Of a stretch of DNA of 64,000 nucleotides, positions 1 through 8,645 are shown piece after piece. Location of the stretch: positions 248,001 through 312,000 of the forward strand of contig JADJSX010000009.1 in assembly GCA_016711485.1 (NCBI GenBank), read 5' to 3'. The position numbers and the translations under genes were made by a program. How positions within the stretch are numbered: the stretch's first letter is position 1; every line of letters starts with the position of its first letter. The DNA is from Leptospiraceae bacterium. GTDB lineage: Bacteria > Spirochaetota > Leptospiria > Leptospirales > Leptospiraceae. The notes below the pieces were generated by a model. It was not told where the DNA came from. It was given only the letters and a program-made list of their open reading frames with translations, and searched no databases.

Positions 1-20
1 AACAATTAACTATTTATTAA

Positions 21-185
21 TTATTTTTTAACAGGTGCTTTAGCAGGTGTTTTAGCAGGTGCTGGTGCAGGTTCTGCTGCTTTAGTTTCTGCAGGTGCAG
101 CTGGAGTTGTTTCTTCTGGTGTAGAAGAGCAATATCCTAAGCTGATAATTAATACTACTAGTAATGAAGCGATAATTTTTTTCAT
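21..185 (-). CDS. Small Ala/Pro/Lys-rich lipoprotein (54 aa)
   Basis: A short gene. The product starts MKKIIASLLVVLIISLGYCS: two lysines, a hydrophobic stretch and a cysteine at residue 19 that fits a relaxed spirochaetal lipobox (LGYC). After the cysteine it is a low-complexity tail of Ala, Pro, Lys, Glu and Thr ending in two lysines. An ATAAGGAGAC ribosome site lies just upstream of the ATG. The expected fate is export, lipid attachment and anchoring in the inner or outer membrane, with the tail acting as a spacer. No function can be assigned. The signal features are seen directly; the lipoprotein call is inferred from them. Confidence 0.75.
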   Translation of the reverse strand: MKKIIASLLVVLIISLGYCSSTPEETTPAAPAETKAAEPAPAPAKTPAKAPVKK

Positions 186-289
186 TAAATGTCTCCTTAT
201 GGTTTAAAGGTACTATTTTTAACCTATGCTATTTAATCAACTTTATTTTTATATTCAGCAAAGTTTTCTTTCGAATAAATAAGTACCAA

Positions 290-1465
290 TTAATATTTCT
301 CTAAGTAACTTCGGATTATTTCCTTTAGAAGAATCAGCCCATTTCCTAAAGAATCTTCATCAAAATCAAATTTGGAACTGTGATGAGGATTCGTGAATCC
401 TTTTTGGTAATTTCGAGAACCTATAAAAAAATAACAACCTGGAACTTTTAACAAAAAGGCAGAAAAATCCTCTCCGCCCATCGTTCTCACTTCTTCTTCT
501 GTAACCGAATCTTTTCCTAAAATTTTATAAGCTGCATTTCTAACGATATCCGCCATAGCAGGATTATTAATAGTTGGTTTATCTACACGTTTATATTCAA
601 TATCGACCTTTGCGCCAAAACTTTCCGCCACACCGTTTACAATTTTCTTTAATTTCTCGGGCACTTCTTCGTAAACTTTTTTAGAATAGGTGCGAACAGT
701 TCCTGTCATTACAACTGATTCGGAAATTACATTAAATGCATTTCCTCCATGAATACTTCCTACAGTCACAACACATGGTTCGAGAGGATCCACGGATCTA
801 GATACAATCGTTTGCAGAGCAGTGATAATATGAGCAGAAACTACTATTGGATCTACAGTATGTTGTGGCATAGCCCCATGTCCACTAACTCCCACTACAG
901 TAATTTTAAACTCATCAACAGATGCCATCATAGTGCCATCGACAACTCCCACTTTGCCTATCTCCACATGATTCCAAACATGAAGTGCGAATGCAGCATC
1001 AACTTGATACTTTTCCAGTATACCTTCTTCGATCATCTTATCAGCCCCACTTCCCCCTTCTTCGGCAGGTTGAAAGACTAATAACACTTTGCCTCTTGGT
1101 ATTATCAATTGAATATCCTGTTTAATTTCTTCCGCAAGGCCCATTAAAATTGCAGTATGACCATCGTGTCCGCAGGCATGCATTATTCCGGGAGTTTGCG
1201 AAACATAATCAGTAGTATTCTCCTCAAAAATTGGAAGAGCATCCATATCAGCTCTGACTAATACTGTTTTGCCGGGTATGCCAGAGTCGATCAAAGACAC
1301 AATTCCAGTTTTTGCTATTTTATCTTGAAAGCTAAGTCCTAACTTTTTTAAATGTGATTTCACGAATTGAGCCGTATTTTCTTCTTCATACTTAAGCTCA
1401 GGTCTGCTATGAATAGCTCTTCTATACTTTACTAATTCTTTTTTTCTATCCTCTGATATATTCAT
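290..1465 (-). CDS. M20 family amidohydrolase (IAA-amino acid/hippurate hydrolase type)
   Basis: A 391-aa zinc-dependent M20D peptidase/amidohydrolase that removes N-acyl groups from amino-acid conjugates. Metal-site and catalytic motifs are in order: RADMDALPI near residue 72, HACGHDGHTA near 97, PAEEGGSGA near 132, and SGHGAMP near 195 in the lid (dimerisation) domain. The length is typical of the family. A strong AAAGGAG sits upstream of the ATG at 1465. The substrate cannot be read from sequence; candidates are hippurate, N-acetyl-amino acids and auxin-like conjugates. No signal peptide is seen, so it is likely cytoplasmic. It lies upstream of the lipoprotein on the same strand, with about 100 bases between. 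Confidence 0.9.
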   Translation of the reverse strand: MNISEDRKKELVKYRRAIHSRPELKYEEENTAQFVKSHLKKLGLSFQDKIAKTGIVSLIDSGIPGKTVLVRADMDALPIFEENTTDYVSQTPGIMHACGHDGHTAILMGLAEEIKQDIQLIIPRGKVLLVFQPAEEGGSGADKMIEEGILEKYQVDAAFALHVWNHVEIGKVGVVDGTMMASVDEFKITVVGVSGHGAMPQHTVDPIVVSAHIITALQTIVSRSVDPLEPCVVTVGSIHGGNAFNVISESVVMTGTVRTYSKKVYEEVPEKLKKIVNGVAESFGAKVDIEYKRVDKPTINNPAMADIVRNAAYKILGKDSVTEEEVRTMGGEDFSAFLLKVPGCYFFIGSRNYQKGFTNPHHSSKFDFDEDSLGNGLILLKEIIRSYLEKY

Positions 1466-1541
1466 ATTTTCATTTCTCCTTTAACAGCAGTTATTATTTC
1501 CACTTCAAACATACGGAAGTGCTGTAGTTGCTTTGAGCAAA

Positions 1542-1931
1542 TTAAGACTCCCTTTTGACTGTGGTTTTAATTCCACCTCGTACACTAAAATCTCCTAAGA
1601 TTTTTAAATTCTTAGGTTTAATCGCGGCCTTGATATCATCGAATAATTTATTTACTACGTTTTCATGAAAAATTCCTACATTCCGAAAAAATAAAATATA
1701 TTCCTTGAGAGACTTCAGTTCTATACATTCTGCATTTGGTATATAAGATATATAAATAGTTCCGAAATCCGGCAGACCCGTTTTAGGGCAAATTGCGGTG
1801 AATTCTGGAATCGTAAAATCAATTGTGTAATCATTCCCCTTATAAATATTAGTAAATGTTTCAATTTTAGGGGTTTTTAAATCGCGAATATGAGTTTGTT
1901 TTCCTTCATAGGAAGAAATAGTTTTTTTCAT
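1542..1931 (-). CDS. queF: NADPH-dependent 7-cyano-7-deazaguanine reductase (QueF, short type)
   Basis: A 129-aa unimodular QueF that reduces preQ0 to preQ1 in queuosine biosynthesis (T-fold enzyme, cytoplasmic). Diagnostic motifs: the nucleophilic Cys in TAICPKTGLPDFGTI (around residue 48), ELKSLKEYILFFRN, and the following GIFHE that helps bind nucleotide and substrate. The consensus ESKS is ELKS here, a mild variation. The start at 1931 gives the family length. It diverges from guaA with only 49 bases between, so the two share a promoter region. Placing a deazaguanine tRNA-modification enzyme beside GMP synthase is consistent with purine metabolism but is not proof of co-regulation. Confidence 0.93.
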   Translation of the reverse strand: MKKTISSYEGKQTHIRDLKTPKIETFTNIYKGNDYTIDFTIPEFTAICPKTGLPDFGTIYISYIPNAECIELKSLKEYILFFRNVGIFHENVVNKLFDDIKAAIKPKNLKILGDFSVRGGIKTTVKRES

Positions 1932-1980
1932 GTTGTTTACCTTTGGTGATTGAATCGTATCTATAATTTTCAGGGATTGT

Positions 1981-3786
1981 ATGAATCATAGTAAAAAATT
2001 AGGTGTAGTAGATTTTGGCGGGCAATACGCTCATTTAATTTCCTCCAGAGTTCGAAGATTGGGGGCATATACAGAAATTCTCTCTAACGAAGAAAGTCTG
2101 CAAAAGTATAAAGAATATGCAGGTTTAATTCTTTCTGGTGGACCAAACAGTGTTTACGAAAAAGACTCACCACAGATTGACAAAAATGTTTTAGAGTTAG
2201 GAATTCCAATTTTAGGAATTTGTTACGGACACCAATTGATCATGAAGTCTCTTGGCGGAAAAGTAGAACCTTCAAATAATAGAGAATACGGTCCTGCCAT
2301 TTTAGAAATCGAAGACAGTTCCTCTGAAATCATAAATGGATTTACGAAAAAAGAAAAAATTTGGATGAGTCATGGAGATGAAGTCGTAGTTTTACCTTCC
2401 GGATTCAAACCATTTGGTCGAACCGATCATTGTCGTTATGCGGGCGTATACAATGAAACAAAAAAAATTTTTGGAATTCAATTTCACCCAGAAGTAACCC
2501 ATTCCGAAAAAGGATTACTTTTTTTAAATAACTTCATTTCCGTTTGTGGACTTTCCAATACATGGGGAATTGAACAATTTTTAGAAGAAAAACTCTCGGA
2601 TATAAAAAAAGAGGCTAATGACAATAATGTGTTTATGCTTATATCCGGTGGCGTAGATTCGACAGTTTCTTATTTACTATTAGCAAAAGCACTTGGAAGT
2701 GAAAGAGTCAAGGGATTACTAATTGATACTGGTTTTATGCGCAAAAATGAAGTAGAAAACCTTCGCCATAAACTCAATGATCTTGGAGTTGATTTACTTG
2801 TATCAGATGAATCAGAAAGATTTTATTCCGCATTAAATCAAAAATCTGAACCAGAAGAGAAAAGAAAAATTATAGGACAACTCTTCATAGACTGCAAAAA
2901 TGATGTAGCAGAAAAATATCATTTAACCGATTCTAAGTGGCTATTGGGGCAAGGTACTATTTACCCCGATACTATTGAAAGCGGTGGAACAAAACATTCC
3001 CATAAAATTAAAACACACCACAATCGTGTACAGGCAGTTCTCGATTTAATGGAGAAAGGAAGAGTATTAGAACCAATCCGAGATTTATATAAGGACGAAG
3101 TGAGAGAACTTGGAACAATGTTAGGATTGGAGAAAAACTGGGTTATCCGCCATCCATTTCCAGGACCAGGTCTTGCTGTAAGAATGCTTTCCTCACATGA
3201 ATACCATGAATTTAGTAACCAAGAAGAACTAGGAAAAGTAATATCTCGTTTTCCAAATTTACAATCTAAAATTCTTCCTGTACAATCAGTAGGAGTCCAA
3301 GGAGATCAAAGAAGTTATAGTGCTTGCGTCGTACTCAGTGACTCATTATCAAGCTGGGATAAATATGATGAAACCTCTAGTCTAATTACAAATTTAGTGA
3401 AAGGAGTAAATCGAGTTGTATTGCTGCCATTTGTAGAAAATCTATCTGGCTTAGAATTTCATTTTTCTAAGATCGAACTTGATCGCGTTCATTCAGATAT
3501 TCTCAGAGAAGTAGATGATATTGTATGGAATCATTTAGTGACTAACAATCTAGTCGAATCTATTTGGCAAATGCCTGTTGTCCTCGTTCCCGTGGGAGAA
3601 AGTATAGGAAAATTCAGTGTAGTACTTCGTCCTGTGGAATCACAAGAAGCAATGACGGCAAATTTCTATCCAATGGATAAAAGTATTTTGAAGGAATTAT
3701 GTAATAAAATTAAAAAGATAGAATCAATCTCCTATATTTTTTATGATATTACAAATAAACCTCCAGGAACAATAGAGTGGGAATAA
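1981..3786 (+). CDS. guaA: GMP synthase (glutamine-hydrolysing), long form
   Basis: Converts XMP, glutamine and ATP to GMP in the cytoplasm. The N-terminal class I glutamine amidotransferase has GICYGHQL with the nucleophile Cys and the triad His/Glu in QFHPEVTHS. The PP-loop ATP pyrophosphatase motif SGGVDSTVS begins near residue 222. RHPFPGPGLAVR and the terminal KPPGTIEWE are family hallmarks. At 601 aa it is about 80 residues longer than the usual 515-525 aa enzyme. The extra sequence sits between the pyrophosphatase core and the C-terminal dimerisation part, as I recall for Leptospira GuaA. An AGGGA lies upstream of the ATG. Its stop abuts the stop of the convergent kinase gene with no gap. 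Confidence 0.96.
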   Translation: MNHSKKLGVVDFGGQYAHLISSRVRRLGAYTEILSNEESLQKYKEYAGLILSGGPNSVYEKDSPQIDKNVLELGIPILGICYGHQLIMKSLGGKVEPSNNREYGPAILEIEDSSSEIINGFTKKEKIWMSHGDEVVVLPSGFKPFGRTDHCRYAGVYNETKKIFGIQFHPEVTHSEKGLLFLNNFISVCGLSNTWGIEQFLEEKLSDIKKEANDNNVFMLISGGVDSTVSYLLLAKALGSERVKGLLIDTGFMRKNEVENLRHKLNDLGVDLLVSDESERFYSALNQKSEPEEKRKIIGQLFIDCKNDVAEKYHLTDSKWLLGQGTIYPDTIESGGTKHSHKIKTHHNRVQAVLDLMEKGRVLEPIRDLYKDEVRELGTMLGLEKNWVIRHPFPGPGLAVRMLSSHEYHEFSNQEELGKVISRFPNLQSKILPVQSVGVQGDQRSYSACVVLSDSLSSWDKYDETSSLITNLVKGVNRVVLLPFVENLSGLEFHFSKIELDRVHSDILREVDDIVWNHLVTNNLVESIWQMPVVLVPVGESIGKFSVVLRPVESQEAMTANFYPMDKSILKELCNKIKKIESISYIFYDITNKPPGTIEWE

Positions 3787-5415
3787 TTATAATTGTTTCC
3801 CATTTTTAAAGTTTCCTTTTATAATTTCTCCATTCGGTAAAATAACAATGCCCTTACCATTAGGTAAAATTTCTGGTTTGGCATTTGATGACTCATCTAT
3901 TTTTTTTGATAGAACTTGACCTTTATAAAGTTGGCTTGTCACAATATTATATTGAATACCCTCACCAACCGCTTCTCCGTTTTTAAAAGAACCGATAAAA
4001 TACGTTTCAGTTTTAAAAAAATACAAAGAACCTTTTCCATCCTTTTTCCCATCTTTGAAACTTCCCGAATAACGAGAGATTCTATCTTTAAATTTATCAT
4101 CCCCAAATACTATTAATGTACCATTTTCCGAAAATTTTCCATTTTTATATTTGCCTATATATCGATAGTATTCTCCATTCTTCGATACTGCAGTTTCGAT
4201 TCCATTTCCATTTGGTCTTCCATTTTCAAATGTCCCCTCATAATAATTATTTTCGTCCTTTCGGAATTTCCCTTCGCCGTCTACACAATTTCCTTCTGCA
4301 CAACAATTAGAACAATTAGCTCTGTAATAAGACTTAATTGCTGGATAACTTACTAGAGCGAGTAACGTACATAAAATAAATTCATAAACTGTAATTCGTC
4401 TTCTATTAGATTTAAATGATACTGTATTTTCTTCTGCAATTTTTTGGACGATAGAATTGATTGCATCGGCCATTTCTTTGCAGGAAGAATAACGCATTGA
4501 TTTGTCTTTTTCACAGGCTTTGCGGATAATACTTTGTAATTCCAGTAAAGGGATTTCCTCTTTTTCGATATTTTCTAATTCCTTTTTAGTAAATCGAGGA
4601 GTCAAATCAGGAATAACCGCATTTAAATGCATTTCAATAATTTTTTCTTTATCAAAAGATTCAAAAGGAAGACTACAAGTAAGCATTTCAAAAAAAAGAA
4701 TTCCCATCGAATATACATCCGATCGAGAGTCGATATCTTTTGAACCTTTAATTTGTTCAGGACTCATATATTCAATAGAACCTGCACTTTCAGATTCATT
4801 TATTCTTTTTTCTTTTTTTCCTAATGCTACTCCAAAATCAGTAATAAATACTTCTCCCGATTCTCTAAGAATAATATTATGTGGTTTAATATCCCTGTGT
4901 GCTCTTAATTCTTTCGAATGAGCAAAATCCAAAGCAGTAAGTATTTTCACCATAAAATGGCAAACTTCCAGACTAGAAATTTTTTTATTTTCCTTTCTAT
5001 GCTCAAGTAAAATTTTTTCAAAAGACCCCTTTTCTCCATACTCCATAATAAAAAATGGTCTGCCTTCTGCTTTTCCATAATCTACCATTTCAACAATATT
5101 AGGGTGTTTGACATTAGCCGCAATTTGAGCTTCTTTCAAAAAATTTTCAGCAATTTTTTCATCTAAGGCAAGACTAGCATTTAATAATTTAATTACAACT
5201 GTTCGATTTAATGAAACCTGTTTACCTAAATAAATTGAACCCATTCCACCTTGCCCAATCCTTTGAATTTCAACGATTTGTGGCTCTAGGGTTCGTTTCA
5301 AAAATTCAAGATCATGATCGATAGTTGAATCTGTATCTGGCATTTTATATCCGCAAGAATAACAAAATTTTGCGTTTGCTGTTAATTTAGTCTTACAACT
5401 TGGACATTTACTCAT
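3787..5415 (-). CDS. Membrane Ser/Thr protein kinase with zinc ribbon and MORN repeats
   Basis: 542 aa. Residues 1-25 form a zinc ribbon (CPSCKTKL...FCYSCGYKM). The kinase domain spans about 50-330 with IGQGGMGSIYLG (P-loop), VVIKLL (ATP lysine), HRDIKPHNII (catalytic loop), DFGVALG and GSIEYMSPEQ. All catalytic residues are present, so it should be active. A membrane segment follows near 345-362, then a Cys-rich stretch, then MORN-type repeats (YYEGTFENGRPNGNG, YSGSFKDGKKDGKGS, GNFKNGKQ) that would lie outside the membrane. The Hanks-type kinase plus MORN combination is unusual; a role in sensing envelope or lipid state is inference. It converges on guaA with zero bases between the stop codons, leaving no room for a terminator. 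Confidence 0.9.
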   Translation of the reverse strand: MSKCPSCKTKLTANAKFCYSCGYKMPDTDSTIDHDLEFLKRTLEPQIVEIQRIGQGGMGSIYLGKQVSLNRTVVIKLLNASLALDEKIAENFLKEAQIAANVKHPNIVEMVDYGKAEGRPFFIMEYGEKGSFEKILLEHRKENKKISSLEVCHFMVKILTALDFAHSKELRAHRDIKPHNIILRESGEVFITDFGVALGKKEKRINESESAGSIEYMSPEQIKGSKDIDSRSDVYSMGILFFEMLTCSLPFESFDKEKIIEMHLNAVIPDLTPRFTKKELENIEKEEIPLLELQSIIRKACEKDKSMRYSSCKEMADAINSIVQKIAEENTVSFKSNRRRITVYEFILCTLLALVSYPAIKSYYRANCSNCCAEGNCVDGEGKFRKDENNYYEGTFENGRPNGNGIETAVSKNGEYYRYIGKYKNGKFSENGTLIVFGDDKFKDRISRYSGSFKDGKKDGKGSLYFFKTETYFIGSFKNGEAVGEGIQYNIVTSQLYKGQVLSKKIDESSNAKPEILPNGKGIVILPNGEIIKGNFKNGKQL

Positions 5416-5528
5416 AAAAACTTTTTAGATTAAGGCAATTTATAGTCAAGGGTTTTGATGATTATTTTATTTTAAAATGGATTTATTCTTTCAATAAAAC
5501 TCTACTCTATATATACCTAGATAATCAT

Positions 5529-5804
5529 ATGAGTAATTATAAAAAAACAATTCTTCTAGTAGAAGATGATGTTATAACTGCAGAAACACAATCCATTTTT
5601 TTAATTAGGAATGGATATAGCGTAATACATTCGACGACGGGTGAAAAAGCAATTGAAATAGTAAACCAAGAGCATATTGATTTAGTATTAATGGATATAG
5701 ATTTAGGAGATGGAATAGATGGAACGATAACCGCTAGAGAAATTCTGTCTATAAAAGAAATTCCAATCATTTTTTTACATCTCACTCAGAAGAAATTTTT
5801 TTAA
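5529..5804 (+). CDS. Receiver domain, N-terminal fragment of a frameshifted hybrid kinase
   Basis: Encodes the first two thirds of a CheY-like receiver: KTILLVEDDV (acidic pair) and LVLMDIDLGDGIDG with the phospho-acceptor Asp. It should continue as in its paralogue at 37876-38733 (PLIFLSSHT...). Here the frame breaks after IPIIFL at about 5784. Adding one T between TTA and CATCTC restores FLSSHSEEIFLKKLTG and then KNSGQSILLSSIEMAF, running straight into the next gene. This gene and 5882-7396 were therefore one receiver-PAS-GAF-kinase gene. The break is not in a homopolymer, so a true mutation is plausible. Confidence 0.8.
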   Translation: MSNYKKTILLVEDDVITAETQSIFLIRNGYSVIHSTTGEKAIEIVNQEHIDLVLMDIDLGDGIDGTITAREILSIKEIPIIFLHLTQKKFF

Positions 5805-5881
5805 AGAAGTTAACAGGCATAACTAGATACGGATTCATTCTTAAGAATTCTGGTCAGTCTATTTTATTATCTTCAATAGAA

Positions 5882-7396
5882 ATGGCTTTTCATTTATTTT
5901 CCCTACATCAAAAGAAAGTAAATAAAACCTTTTCCGAAAAGGAAGAAAATTTAATTTCAGCCATCATCGTGAATAATCAAGGATTTTACGACGTTAGTTT
6001 ATCTACCCTACTTTCAGAAATAGATTTGTCTTTAACACAAATCCCCTCAGATTTGCACAACGTATTTCCAGAATCCAAAATGAATAAAGAAAATAAAATT
6101 CATTCCGAGGATATTGAAAAAATTAGATTAGCGTATGAAGAATATATTAAAGGAATCAAAAAAGAATACAAAGTAGAATTCCGGCAAATTTCTGAAAATA
6201 ATTCTTGGAAGTGGATTTTATCGCAGGGAACAATTATTGAATGGGATAAAAGAAATAATCCTACTCGAATGTTAGTAACACATACAGATATTACAGAAAG
6301 AAAACAATCTGAAATGATTCAGATAGCTCGCAATACAGTTTTGGATGAGCTAATTACAAAAAAAGATTTAAAAACAATTTTAACAGAAATTATCCAAAAT
6401 ATCGAGTCCATACATCCCGAAATGCGCGCATCAATTATCCTTTTAACACCAAGCGGTAAATTAGAAACTGGCGCTGCTCCAAGTTTACCAGATTTTTTTA
6501 ATTTTGCGGTTAATGAATTGTATGCGGGTATAGGTATTGGATCCTGCGGATCAGCCGCCGCAATCGGAGAATTAGTAATTGTTGATAATATTGAAACTCA
6601 TCCCTATTGGCAGAATTATTTGGATATTGCTAAGAAGGCAAACTTAAAGGCATGTTGGTCTATGCCATTTAAAAATGATTCTGGAAAAGTTCTTGGCACC
6701 TTTGCGGCATATTACTATCATCCTAGGATTCCTTCAGAATTCGAAATAAAGTTAATCAAAGAATTTTCTCAAATTGCAGGTATCGCAGTTCAAAATAATA
6801 AAAATGAAACGGATAGAATAAAAGCGGAAAATGAAGTGAAGTCTCTTCTTATTGAAAAGGAAATTTTACTAAAAGAAGTACATCATCGTATAAAAAACAA
6901 TATGGCATCAGTTTCTAGCCTTCTAAGTTTACAAAGCAATTATATCGATGATCCAAAAGTCGTTAAAATATTAGAAGAAGCACAAAATAGAATTTTAAGT
7001 ATGATGTTAATCTATGATAAACTTTATAAATCTACTGATTATAAAAATATTTCGATTAAAGAATACTTAAGTGATTTAACAGATCAAATTATTCTATCCT
7101 TTCCAAAAAATTCTCATCTGACAATCGAAAAGGACATAGAAGACTTTGTCATAAATTCAAAGTCATTATTCTCAGTCGGTATTATTTTAAATGAACTAAT
7201 TACTAACGCATATAAATATGCATTTCCTGAAAATGAAAATGGAACTATTTTTATCCATGTAAAAAAACTCTTAGAAGATAAAATTCAATTATATGTTAGA
7301 GATAATGGAATTGGTCTTCCAGAAAATTTTTCCATTTCAAATTCAAAAGGATTCGGACTTAATCTTATTAATGCTACTTTGTCAAGTCGGAGTTGA
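5882..7396 (+). CDS. PAS-GAF histidine kinase (HisKA_2 type), 3' end cut off by an IS
   Basis: Continuation of the frameshifted receiver gene. A PAS-like region covers residues about 30-140 (ends VTHTDITERKQSE). A GAF domain covers about 150-300, with a GIGIGSCGSAAAIGE core. Next come the phospho-accepting EVHHRIKNNMASVSSLLSLQ and an HATPase with NELITNAYKYAF (N box) and DNGIGLPEN. The G box ends at KGFGLNLIN. From 7372 the sequence is IS701 inverted repeat, so the last residues are IS-derived. The missing end (LIKMLTQKKNNSFEVIKN and on to ISV) is found in frame at 21598-21510 on the minus strand. A close relative is the kinase part of the 1200-aa protein at 34076-37678. Likely non-functional as it stands. 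Confidence 0.85.
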   Translation: MAFHLFSLHQKKVNKTFSEKEENLISAIIVNNQGFYDVSLSTLLSEIDLSLTQIPSDLHNVFPESKMNKENKIHSEDIEKIRLAYEEYIKGIKKEYKVEFRQISENNSWKWILSQGTIIEWDKRNNPTRMLVTHTDITERKQSEMIQIARNTVLDELITKKDLKTILTEIIQNIESIHPEMRASIILLTPSGKLETGAAPSLPDFFNFAVNELYAGIGIGSCGSAAAIGELVIVDNIETHPYWQNYLDIAKKANLKACWSMPFKNDSGKVLGTFAAYYYHPRIPSEFEIKLIKEFSQIAGIAVQNNKNETDRIKAENEVKSLLIEKEILLKEVHHRIKNNMASVSSLLSLQSNYIDDPKVVKILEEAQNRILSMMLIYDKLYKSTDYKNISIKEYLSDLTDQIILSFPKNSHLTIEKDIEDFVINSKSLFSVGIILNELITNAYKYAFPENENGTIFIHVKKLLEDKIQLYVRDNGIGLPENFSISNSKGFGLNLINATLSSRS

Positions 7397-7438
7397 AATA
7401 AAGATTGTACAAAAGAAAGGATTTATAATATTGTTCGT

Positions 7439-8287
7439 GTGGATTTCATACTTAACGAGCATTCCGATTTATTTAGCGAGTATATAAATTCTTTCGATCC
7501 ATTATGGGTAAGGAAAGAGCAAAAAGAATATTTTGAGAAGACCTTAAAAGGTTTTAGTTCAGAGATAAAACGGAAAAATATTGAGCGGATTTCCGAAACG
7601 ATAATAGATCAGGATTATCAAAATCTCCATCATTTCATTACAACTTCTCCTTGGGATAAGAAGGATATGAATGAGATACGTATTAACTTTATGCGAGAGC
7701 ATAGTAACTCTTATCCGACAAAGAAAGCGATATTAGTCATTGATGATTCTGGTGTTCTTAAAAGAGGCAATTCGACAGAAGGCGTTGGGCATCAATATAT
7801 TGGTCAAGTTGGAAAAGTGGCTAATGGCAACGTATTCGTAACCTCACATTTAGTGAGTGAGTTCAAGCATATGCCATTAGATATAAAAGAATTTATACCC
7901 GAAGATAAAACTAAAACCAAAGAAGAACAAAAATTTACAACAAAGATAGAGATTGCGATTTTTCTAATAGAAGAAGCTATTCGACGAGGAATCAAATTTG
8001 AATTCGTTGTTGCAGATGCATGGTATGGTTCTAGCCCTAATTTTACTGACTATTTAGAGGCTAAAGGTTTGAAGTATATTGTATCAATTAAAAGTAATCG
8101 AAATATATTTTACAAATTTCCTAATGATTTAAAAAGTAGTGAGCACAAGATAAGTGAGTTACTTACACTCATAGAGCCTGACGCATTTCGCCCCCTTGAT
8201 ATTAAATTATCAGATGGTTCGAACAAGAAAATTTATTTTGTTAGGATGGATTTAAAAGTAAAAGGATTAAGTGGAAAAGAAGAGTGA
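7439..8287 (+). CDS. IS701-family transposase, N-terminal part (frameshifted)
   Basis: 282 aa of a DDE (RNase H-fold) transposase. The first catalytic Asp is in LVIDDSGVLKRG, followed by GVGHQYIGQVGKV, and the second Asp in FVVADAWYGSS. The frame runs out at GLSGKEE because the run in GGAAAAGAAG has four A; copy 2 has five and reads on as GKRRVIIETDRIGDW. The rest follows as 8284-8574. Intact length would be about 400 aa. Compared with copy 2, this half is the unbroken version. Confidence 0.9.
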   Translation: MDFILNEHSDLFSEYINSFDPLWVRKEQKEYFEKTLKGFSSEIKRKNIERISETIIDQDYQNLHHFITTSPWDKKDMNEIRINFMREHSNSYPTKKAILVIDDSGVLKRGNSTEGVGHQYIGQVGKVANGNVFVTSHLVSEFKHMPLDIKEFIPEDKTKTKEEQKFTTKIEIAIFLIEEAIRRGIKFEFVVADAWYGSSPNFTDYLEAKGLKYIVSIKSNRNIFYKFPNDLKSSEHKISELLTLIEPDAFRPLDIKLSDGSNKKIYFVRMDLKVKGLSGKEE

Positions 8288-8574
8288 TAATTGAAACTGA
8301 TAGAATTGGTGATTGGGCAAATGCAGAGGTAAGTTATTTTATTTCCAATGCAACTGAATTGCGCGATGACACTGTTATCCGCTACTATCATAGACGGAAT
8401 TGGATAGAAGTATTCTATAGAGAAGTAAAAGACTTTCTAGGTGCAGACGAATATCAAGTACGGAGTATGGATAGAATTCTTCGACATTGGACATTATGCA
8501 TAGTAACCTACAGCATGATGCAATGGCTACAACATGGAAAAGCAATCAAGGAATTCGTAAAAAAAAACGATTGA
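8284..8574 (+). CDS. IS701-family transposase, C-terminal part (frameshifted)
   Basis: The C-terminal third of the transposase, containing HRRNWIEVFYREVKDFLGAD with the catalytic Glu of the DDE triad. It is out of frame with 7439-8287 by one base. The end is also altered: nine A in the run at 8559-8567 give KKND and a stop, whereas copy 2 has eight and reads on for some 20 residues. In each copy a different part of the transposase is damaged, so neither copy makes a full protein as sequenced. Confidence 0.85.
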   Translation: MIIETDRIGDWANAEVSYFISNATELRDDTVIRYYHRRNWIEVFYREVKDFLGADEYQVRSMDRILRHWTLCIVTYSMMQWLQHGKAIKEFVKKND

Positions 8575-8645
8575 CCTTTGGAGACGTTCAAACTGTATGC
8601 AGGATTTATTTGAAAAAAGAATAATTGAACTCGCTACTTTAGATC

